Below are positions 6,851 to 11,366 of a stretch of 11,366 nucleotides of DNA, piece after piece. Position 1 is the stretch's first letter. Every line of letters starts with the position of its first letter. This DNA is from an uncultured Eubacteriales bacterium (GTDB lineage: Bacteria; Bacillota; Clostridia; Christensenellales; UBA1242). The translations under genes and the position numbers were made by a program. The DNA lies in NCBI GenBank assembly GCA_948949055.1, contig CARBWQ010000013.1:1-11366 (forward strand), in the 5' to 3' direction. The notes below the pieces were generated by a model that had not been told where the DNA came from, ran no database searches, and worked only from the letters and a program-made list of their open reading frames with translations.

Positions 6851-9661
6851 CTATTCCATTTCAATATTTCTATTTGAAATATCTTCTTTTATCTCTTCAA
6901 GATTACGTATTGCATCTTTAACAGTGTCTTTGACAACTAAACCATATGCTTTTGTAACTTCATCGTAAGTTTTAATGATATATTGAGCGCTTTTTGCATC
7001 CGAATAACAATTGTAATTTCTATGTATAGCTTTTGGATCGTTTTCGCATTTAAATTTTGCTGAAAGCTCTCTTTGTAGATCGTTATAACCTTTTCCAGTT
7101 GTAACCCTTTCAACTTTCACTCCATTTCTATTCATGGCGAGCATAATGCTCTCAGCTGATTTTTCTACTGCATTCATAAGTGCATCAGAGGTAAGTGTTT
7201 TTCCCTCATGTTTACCATTCTTTCTAAGCTCATCAAGCACTTTTGTTGGTATTTCAATATTGTCATAGCAAACAGTTTTTGTCACTGGGTCATACCAGAC
7301 AAATGCTTGACCGAGTATTCTAGTTTCGTTGGTAGTGCCATTTTCATCTAAAACTTTTTCTTCAAAGACAAGGAATCCGGCATTTGGATTTTGATAACCA
7401 TCATCTACACAACTTTCTCCAACACCACCAATATGTTGACAGCAATTTGTTATATCACCAAGTATAAAGCCGAGAGGGTCATCCTTTTCAAGAACTCTAA
7501 ATTGTACAGGGTCGCTTTCATTGGATTTATCTGATATAATGACATATTTATCTTTTATCTTCTTCGCCTCTTCATAGACGTCTTGAATATGTTCAAATTG
7601 ATCTTGAATATATCCGTACCTGCCTATTAGAAGTGCAAGTTCTTCATTTCCTTTCTCAACATCTTTATATTCAACAAACGATGAATGTTCGGCAACAAAT
7701 TCAGGGGTGAGAAGAGAACGCTCTTCATTTCCGTTTACCACACGATTAGGGTAGTTTTTTAATATTGCATTAAAATTATTATGGGCTTGACATAAATAGT
7801 CTTTTGGACGATAATCACCCGAAATGGTTAAACGCATAAAGTTTGGATTATCTTTATAGTATTTCATAAAGAACTGTGCAAAAGTCTTGTTGTAAGGACC
7901 ATTTAAATTAAGCCTAGAAAATTTGAGGTGAATTTCAGAACCAATAATGTCAGGGAATGGAGTTTCTTCTATTCTTGCTACATAATTTAAAATATAGTCA
8001 TATGCCTTTTCGCTTTCACCTTGATTTTCTGAAAATCCACCAATTGCATAGTATATTTTCATTAAGTCAATCAGAGTGTTGGTTTTTTCTATACCTTCAA
8101 GTTTGTCAAATCCAACAGTTTTAACGAGTTTTGCCCAACGACCACTATTGTTATTGACGAAATATTTTTCAATCTCACTTTCAGGGAAGGTTTGTAATGT
8201 GTAGTCAGGTGGAATAAATTTGATTTTTCCCTCTTTTTTCCAATTTGTGACTTTTGCAATATTGCGCCTATAATTTTTATTTAACATTTGAGAGAAACGC
8301 TCTTTATTAAAATCTATTCTAGCACAAGAATTTTCAAGCTCAGGGTCTATATATGGCGATAAGATTGTATTGTCATTATCGTTTGATATATAAAAATGTT
8401 TAAAATTTGTCCCTTTAAGTGTATTGTTATTTAATATTAAGTTTTTATTGAGGCTTTCAAAAACGAGCTGAGTATTAACACATTCCTTGAAAGCTTCCTC
8501 TTTGATTGCAGTAACATAAGATGGAATAATTATCTTTTTAAGTCCTACGCAACCTCTAAAAGCAAAAGGTTGTATTTTAGTTTCGTTTTCTGGAATTGTA
8601 AATTCTTTTGTTGGTTCTCTTGTCAGGTCAAAAGCTTGATACAAAAAGCCATTTTTAGAGAAGTCCCATTGATATTTTGCTGTTTTTTCTGGGTTTCCAT
8701 CAAGCTCGCTTGATTTAGCACTATTTAAAAATGCGCGAATGAGTGAATTTTGCCAAAGTGAAGAATAATCGTGTTCCGGATCTGGATAAAATGGCAAGCC
8801 AGCAAGAACGATTTCGTCTGTTTCAAGTTCAATTTTGTCATCTATTCCAGTGATTAATCCTTTTGGATTTATGCTTCTAGGCAATTTGTCCCAGTTTAGT
8901 ATTTTGAAAGTTATAGGCTCAACTTTTATCCATGTTATATCTGTAATCGTTAACTCTTTATTTGTGATACATCTTACATATTTTTGTCCTTCATATTCAA
9001 ACTCTGGATATTGTTTTGAAAGGAAATCTGGGTATGAATAAAGAGCTCTTGTTTGATCATTTGTTGTAAATAGTCTTCCAGTGCAGGTGAGGTCTTCTTT
9101 TAAGTTCCCTCCATTAAACAATTCTTCAAGTTTGTTTTCAAGTTCTTTATCCACTTTACATTTAGGATATTCTCCCATTTCAAGTAAATGTTTTTTACCA
9201 TTTTTTGATAACCTTATGTTAAAAAGTTCTGGATTATTCTCTCTTGCAGACAGAAAAGCATTAAGATTAAGTTCCAAAGCAGGACAAATTCCATTTTTGC
9301 TAATAGATATATGATATTTGCCAATAGATAAATCGCCTTCGTTTCCTATTGTACAAAGGGAACTATTTTCTTCTCCTGATTGTGAATTTCGAAGATTATA
9401 TGTTGCTACTGATTTTCCTTCTTCGGTTTTGCGAAGGTTAAATGGATCGCAAATATTAAGCAGAGCGAAATCTGTTGCAGATTTCATTCTTTCGCTTGCT
9501 GAATATTTTTTGACCTCATCCCAAGATGGAATTTTGATAAAATCTGTGGTTATATAACCACTTTGTATAGCGTTTTGTTTTTTATTTTCTATTGTTTTAT
9601 TTTTAACTTTCATCTTGTTAATGAGTTTAGTTAAATCAATTCTCGCCATATTCCCATCCAT
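6851..9661 (-). CDS. Large protein with DUF6273-like halves in swapped order, LRR_5 repeats and a Cys-rich C-terminal domain
   Basis: A 936-residue protein with no signal peptide or membrane segment, so probably cytoplasmic. Residues 41-135 resemble the back half of DUF6273 (EVKKY, ERMKSATDFAL, YNLR, ICPALELNL). Residues 159-313 resemble its front half (LEMGEYP, YEGQKYVR, WIKVEPITFKILNW, NSLIRAFLN). Residues 353-425 carry BspA-type LRR_5 repeats (IPENETKIQPFAFRGC, IIIPSYVTAIKEEAF). Residues 450-700 are mostly helical with no recognised family. Residues 730-936 are the domain shared with the left-edge gene, with C740 and C741 (TNCCQH), C751 (ESC) and the RVTTG strand; a GNAT-like fold is possible but unproven. 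Start: ATG at 9661 or in-frame ATG at 9649; neither has a good SD, but both suit the promoter at 9681-9709. Function unknown. Confidence 0.85.
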   Translation of the reverse strand: MDGNMARIDLTKLINKMKVKNKTIENKKQNAIQSGYITTDFIKIPSWDEVKKYSASERMKSATDFALLNICDPFNLRKTEEGKSVATYNLRNSQSGEENSSLCTIGNEGDLSIGKYHISISKNGICPALELNLNAFLSARENNPELFNIRLSKNGKKHLLEMGEYPKCKVDKELENKLEELFNGGNLKEDLTCTGRLFTTNDQTRALYSYPDFLSKQYPEFEYEGQKYVRCITNKELTITDITWIKVEPITFKILNWDKLPRSINPKGLITGIDDKIELETDEIVLAGLPFYPDPEHDYSSLWQNSLIRAFLNSAKSSELDGNPEKTAKYQWDFSKNGFLYQAFDLTREPTKEFTIPENETKIQPFAFRGCVGLKKIIIPSYVTAIKEEAFKECVNTQLVFESLNKNLILNNNTLKGTNFKHFYISNDNDNTILSPYIDPELENSCARIDFNKERFSQMLNKNYRRNIAKVTNWKKEGKIKFIPPDYTLQTFPESEIEKYFVNNNSGRWAKLVKTVGFDKLEGIEKTNTLIDLMKIYYAIGGFSENQGESEKAYDYILNYVARIEETPFPDIIGSEIHLKFSRLNLNGPYNKTFAQFFMKYYKDNPNFMRLTISGDYRPKDYLCQAHNNFNAILKNYPNRVVNGNEERSLLTPEFVAEHSSFVEYKDVEKGNEELALLIGRYGYIQDQFEHIQDVYEEAKKIKDKYVIISDKSNESDPVQFRVLEKDDPLGFILGDITNCCQHIGGVGESCVDDGYQNPNAGFLVFEEKVLDENGTTNETRILGQAFVWYDPVTKTVCYDNIEIPTKVLDELRKNGKHEGKTLTSDALMNAVEKSAESIMLAMNRNGVKVERVTTGKGYNDLQRELSAKFKCENDPKAIHRNYNCYSDAKSAQYIIKTYDEVTKAYGLVVKDTVKDAIRNLEEIKEDISNRNIEME

Positions 9662-9680
9662 TTAATATCAACTTAAAATT

Positions 9681-9709
9681 ATTATATCACAAAAATAAAT
9701 ATTTGTAAA
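9681..9709 (-). promoter_or_regulatory. Promoter of the 936-residue gene (TTTACA, 17 bases, TGATATAAT)
   Basis: Read on the - strand, TTTACA (9709-9704) is followed by a 17-base spacer and TATAAT (9686-9681). TG one base before it makes the same extended -10 TGATATAAT seen at 3074 and 3295. Transcription would start near 9674, leaving a leader of only about 13-25 bases. An 8-base inverted repeat (AATACATT/AATGTATT, 9754-9761 and 9771-9778) sits upstream and could be an operator, though it may be chance. Confidence 0.75.
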
Positions 9710-9844
9710 TAGGAATAGTGTTAACTTGTTATTGAGAAATACAAAGGCAAAGTAATACATTTAGAAAAAGAATGTATTTTGATTTTATGTAAAAATTAAT
9801 TTGAATTTCGTTTATATTTTTATAATGTAAAATAAGAATAAATT

Positions 9845-9875
9845 AAAAAAGGTAAGAGAATTTTTTACCTTTTTT
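9845..9875. terminator. Bidirectional terminator downstream of the 81-residue gene
   Basis: AAAAAAGGTAA at 9845-9855 pairs with TTACCTTTTTT at 9865-9875 around a 9-base loop, giving an 11-bp stem with T-runs in both directions. It lies 14 bases past the stop of the leftward 81-residue gene and insulates the 936-residue gene, which has its own promoter. Confidence 0.8.
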
Positions 9876-9889
9876 ATTTATAAAATATT

Positions 9890-10135
9890 TTATATATCCC
9901 AACCATCATCATATTCTTTTTCTTCAAATAGATGCTCTGGAACATAGCCATATGGTTCATAGGCTTCATCACGTTGTTTCTTTCTGTCTGCCTGGCGAAG
10001 TGTTTCTGCAATCTTTTTCTCTCTAAGTTCTTTGCTTATGTGGTGAGCCATTGCCTTGTCACCATCTCGCTCGAACCTCTTTTTTAAGAGTTCAAGCTCT
10101 TCAATAGAATATTTGCCGATGTTAAAAGAACTCAT
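9890..10135 (-). CDS. Small charged protein of unknown function (81 residues)
   Basis: The start is the ATG at 10135, preceded by AGGAGG (10145-10140) with a 4-base gap. The protein begins MSSFNIGKYSIEELELLKKR. A long, strongly charged helical stretch (about residues 9-60, rich in Lys, Glu and Arg) looks able to form a coiled coil. The tail carries EPYGYVPEHLFEE and an acidic end. There is no membrane segment, cysteine or recognisable motif. The gene sits directly behind the terminator-like hairpin that follows tRNA-Ile, and no good promoter of its own is visible. It may depend on read-through from the tRNA promoter. The strong SD and proper terminator make it a likely real gene. Function unknown. 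Confidence 0.7.
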   Translation of the reverse strand: MSSFNIGKYSIEELELLKKRFERDGDKAMAHHISKELREKKIAETLRQADRKKQRDEAYEPYGYVPEHLFEEKEYDDGWDI

Positions 10136-10145
10136 AATACCTCCT

Positions 10146-10221
10146 AAAATAAAAAATTGAAACCCTTTTAGCGAATGGCAAAAAACGTTAAAAGGTTTTT
10201 GCCGTTCGTCAAGAGGATTTC
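10146..10221 (-). terminator. Long terminator-like hairpin after tRNA-Ile, abutting the SD of the 81-residue gene
   Basis: Arms 10159-10184 and 10196-10221 form about 26 imperfect base pairs (two mismatches, a few G-U) around an 11-base loop. The core GGCAAAAA/TTTTTGCC is perfect. Read leftward, the stem is followed by AATTTTTTATTTT (10158-10146), a usable U-tract, and then at once by the AGGAGG of the next gene. It could end the tRNA transcript, act as an attenuator of the 81-residue gene, or both. Confidence 0.65.
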
Positions 10222-10283
10222 AACCCATCTTAATCAGTTGTTAAAATAATACGTCTAGAACGATAGAGAGATATTATTTAAAG

Positions 10284-10342
10284 ATGAGTGCCGAATTATT
10301 GACTGAGAAGTCTTGAAATTGTTTGTGCTTTACGACACTCAT
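10284..10342 (-). other. Inverted repeat just downstream of tRNA-Ile
   Basis: ATGAGTGCCG (10284-10293) and CGACACTCAT (10333-10342) pair along 10 bases with one G-U. Between them GACT-GAGA-AGTC can form a small inner hairpin. The left arm shares AGATGAGTG (10282-10290) with the tRNA-Ile 3' end (10354-10362), so part of it may be a tRNA fragment. On the leftward transcript it begins 6 bases after the encoded CCA and may be the trailer that is cut off in processing. Nothing else was recognised in 10222-10347. Confidence 0.35.
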
Positions 10343-10347
10343 AATCC

Positions 10348-10424
10348 TGGTAGAGATGAGTGGACTCGAACCACCGACCCCCACCTTATCAGGGTGGTGC
10401 TCTAACCGACTGAGCTACATCTCT
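10348..10424 (-). tRNA. trnI: tRNA-Ile (anticodon GAU)
   Basis: A complete cloverleaf reads leftward. The acceptor AGAGATG pairs with CATCTCT; the D-arm is GCTC-loop-GAGC with the GG pair; the anticodon arm is CCACC-CTGATAA-GGTGG with anticodon GAT. The variable loop has 5 bases and the T-arm is GGTGG-TTCGAGT-CCACT (one G-U). Discriminator A and an encoded CCA end the gene at 10348. It is the last member of the transcript started by the promoter at 10736-10708 and is preceded by a broken partial copy of itself. No other tRNA or rRNA is visible. Confidence 0.95.
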
Positions 10425-10461
10425 ATAATATATAATTGTTTTAACGACTTTAACATCTGTC
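10390..10461. repeat. Direct repeat, copy A: 5' half of tRNA-Ile plus its upstream spacer
   Basis: Bases 10390-10419 are identical over 30 bases to 10540-10569. Spacer bases 10435-10461 match 10580-10606 at 25 of 27 positions. The two blocks keep nearly the same order and spacing (offsets 150 and 145), so they are two copies of one unit. Confidence 0.85.
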
Positions 10462-10462
10462 G

Positions 10463-10479
10463 ACCACCCAGATAAGGTG
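10463..10479. repeat. Segment antisense to the tRNA-Ile anticodon arm
   Basis: ACCACCCAGATAAGGTG on the + strand equals, with one mismatch, the - strand anticodon arm of tRNA-Ile (reverse complement of 10382-10398). On the leftward transcript it is therefore a 17-base near-perfect complement lying upstream of the tRNA it could pair with. Its GGGTGGT end can also pair with ACCACCC of the partial tRNA at 10542-10548. The short palindrome AAGGTG-C-CACCTT overlaps it at 10475-10487. Confidence 0.75.
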
Positions 10480-10539
10480 CCACCTTAGAAGAACCTTTTG
10501 TGTTACAAAAGAACCTTGGCGTTTGCTTTGCTCGGCTTG

Positions 10540-10574
10540 CAGGGTGGTGCTCTAACCGACTGAGCTACACTCTA
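10540..10574 (-). pseudogene. Broken tRNA-Ile copy (5' half only)
   Basis: Read leftward, positions 1 to the start of the anticodon loop are present (TAGAGTG, TA, D-arm, CCACC, CTG). The sequence then leaves the tRNA at the anticodon loop and runs into unrelated bases. These include CTTTTGT-GTT-ACAAAAG, a 7-bp hairpin on the + strand at 10496-10512, and a repeated AGAACCTT. No matching acceptor 3' strand or T-arm follows, so it cannot make a tRNA. This half is copy B of the direct repeat, together with spacer 10580-10606. Confidence 0.8.
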
Positions 10575-10579
10575 ATTTT

Positions 10580-10606
10580 ATTGTTTTTGCGACTTTAACA
10601 TCTGTC
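10580..10606. repeat. Direct repeat, copy B spacer block
   Basis: ATTGTTTTTGCGACTTTAAC and the following seven bases match 10435-10461 at 25 of 27 positions. It precedes the broken tRNA copy on the leftward transcript just as the other copy precedes the intact tRNA, which supports a tandem duplication of spacer plus tRNA. Confidence 0.85.
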
Positions 10607-10611
10607 TTTTT

Positions 10612-10654
10612 TCACATTGTTTGTTTCTAGGGAGTTAACCCTAGATTTATGTGA
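10612..10654 (-). ncRNA. Hairpin in the leader of the tRNA transcript
   Basis: An inner perfect 6-bp stem (CTAGGG 10627-10632 with CCCTAG 10639-10644, loop of six) sits inside an outer 6-bp stem (TCACAT 10612-10617 with ATGTGA 10649-10654) with short internal loops. It lies about 50 bases after the predicted transcription start and before the broken tRNA copy. It matches no riboswitch known to me; it may be a processing or stability element. Confidence 0.4.
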
Positions 10655-10707
10655 CCAACCTAAAAGAAATATTAAGAAGAGGGAGAATCTCTTAGATTGC
10701 AGTTGTT

Positions 10708-10736
10708 ATTATACCTGCTTTTTTATTGTTTGTCAA
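10708..10736 (-). promoter_or_regulatory. Consensus housekeeping promoter of the tRNA-Ile transcript
   Basis: On the - strand TTGACA (10736-10731), exactly 17 bases, then TATAAT (10713-10708): all twelve consensus bases at the ideal spacing. The predicted start is near 10701. Such strength is normal for stable RNA genes and here points leftward to the tRNA region. Confidence 0.92.
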
Positions 10737-10776
10737 CCATTTTTTAAAATTTTTTAAATATAAAATTTTGTTTAAT

Positions 10777-11366
10777 TTATTGGGTAATAAAAGTGAGGCA
10801 GTCTTCACGTTGGGCTAAAAGCTCATCAAGTGAGAGCCCCTTTTGCCAGCAAATTTCTTTTGCTACTAAAAATGTCGCTTTTGCATCATCACAGCTTCTA
10901 TGGAAAGTAAGTGAAGAGGAATCAATTTCAAGTTGATTGATTATATTTTCAAGAGATTCGACATGAGGTCTGTTATATAAAATTTTAAACATTTTCTGAG
11001 TGTCATAAGCTTTTATATCAAGTTTAGGCAAATTGTATCTTTCACAAGCATAGTTTAAAAAGAATAAATCACTTCTTACGCTGTGACCTAAGAGTATATA
11101 TTTTTTGTCGACCATCAAAGTTTTTAGAAGATTATAATAAAAAGAAAAATTGTTTTGTTTATAAAACATTTCTTGTGGATAAGCCAGTTCGATTTTTGGA
11201 CGATGTCCACTTGCTGAAAGAATAAATTTATTTTCTGGATTGATGAGTATATCCTTTTTTGTAATTATTTTTAGATTTTTATCAACAAGACAATATCCGA
11301 TCGAACAGATATTGTGACCATTGCTACATTCAATATCAAAGAATAAATATTTGCCTTTACGATTCA
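10777..11366 (-). CDS. DEDDh-type 3'-5' exonuclease (DnaQ-like), 5' end cut by the window edge
   Basis: The frame is open from the right edge: 195 residues are visible, reading NRKGKYLFFDIEC at once, so the true start is probably only a few codons outside, and the ATG at 11169 is internal. Exo motif I is FFDIE (visible D10, E12), motif II is GHSVRSD (D99), and motif III is FHRSCDD (H155, D160), giving the DEDDh set that holds two catalytic metal ions. YDTQKMF and SLENIINQL between motifs II and III are typical of DNA polymerase III epsilon-like exonucleases. The N-terminal region also resembles stand-alone Clostridia exonucleases with an ECSNG...ICSIGY opening. No polymerase or helicase part is attached at the C-terminus. 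The role could be repair or RNA processing; the sequence does not decide. It ends 41 bases before the tRNA promoter with no clear terminator. Confidence 0.88.
   Translation of the reverse strand, partial: NRKGKYLFFDIECSNGHNICSIGYCLVDKNLKIITKKDILINPENKFILSASGHRPKIELAYPQEMFYKQNNFSFYYNLLKTLMVDKKYILLGHSVRSDLFFLNYACERYNLPKLDIKAYDTQKMFKILYNRPHVESLENIINQLEIDSSSLTFHRSCDDAKATFLVAKEICWQKGLSLDELLAQREDCLTFITQ

Noticed and set aside
8835..9557. Three + strand frames (8835-9041, 9081-9314, 9318-9557)
   Set aside because: They lie wholly within the 936-residue gene on the other strand, lack SD sites and show no recognisable domains. They are antisense shadows.
9780..9835. Plus-strand promoter with TATAAT near 9820
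   Set aside because: No -35 at workable spacing; it would run at once into the terminator at 9845 and serve no gene.
10475..10490. T-box riboswitch (AAGGTGGCACC on the - strand resembles the GGTGGNACC core)
   Set aside because: The ACCGCG continuation is missing, there is no stem I with specifier loop, and no synthetase or amino-acid gene follows. The match is explained by the rearranged tRNA anticodon arm.
10540..10574. A second functional tRNA (for example tRNA-Ala, since TGC falls in the anticodon-loop position)
   Set aside because: The anticodon stem cannot close locally, and there is no T-arm, acceptor partner or CCA after it.
10777..11169. A 130-residue protein starting at 11169
   Set aside because: The frame stays open to the right edge and the upstream residues contain exonuclease motif I (FFDIE), so the ATG at 11169 is internal.
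1..11366. CRISPR array, insertion sequence or phage genes
   Set aside because: No regularly spaced repeats, transposase, integrase or phage structural genes can be read. The only DNA repeats are the tRNA-related ones.

Overview
The window looks like chromosomal DNA from an AT-rich Gram-positive bacterium of the Clostridia/Bacilli type, probably an uncultured gut lineage. This rests on strong AGGAGG-type ribosome binding sites, TTG and GTG starts, XRE regulators with membrane segments, InlB B-type (Flg_new) repeats, a DUF6273-like domain and a BspA-type leucine-rich repeat. Every complete gene ends in TAA or TAG and uses TGG for tryptophan, so the standard code applies. Family names come from motif recognition by eye; no database was searched.

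Layout, left half (+ strand). A partial gene enters at the left edge and is the C-terminal end of a paralogue of the large protein at 6851-9661. Next come an XRE regulator with two membrane helices and a zinc ribbon, ending at a good terminator; an M19 dipeptidase and an M14 carboxypeptidase in a tight pair, suited to degrading cell-wall peptides; and a gene-poor 300-base gap with a promoter and possible tiny ORFs. The centrepiece is a 971-residue protein joining, in one chain, a cytoplasmic XRE DNA-binding domain, one membrane helix, an HtrA/trypsin-like protease with a complete triad, and about eight InlB B-type repeats. A small membrane protein follows, coupled by an SD that overlaps the previous stop. 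A bidirectional terminator closes this half.

Right half (- strand). The 936-residue gene has its own near-consensus promoter. Its N-terminal half resembles DUF6273 with the two halves in swapped order, followed by LRR_5 repeats and a Cys-rich C-terminal domain shared with the left-edge gene. Upstream of it lie an 81-residue charged protein and a 630-base RNA region. In transcription order that region holds a perfect TTGACA-17-TATAAT promoter, a hairpin leader, a broken tRNA-Ile copy, a 17-base segment antisense to the tRNA-Ile anticodon arm, an intact tRNA-Ile(GAU), and a long terminator-like hairpin abutting the SD of the 81-residue gene. A DEDDh exonuclease, cut by the right edge, ends just upstream.

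The two most unusual things are the HTH-membrane-protease-InlB fusion and the rearranged tRNA-Ile locus with its self-complementary leader.
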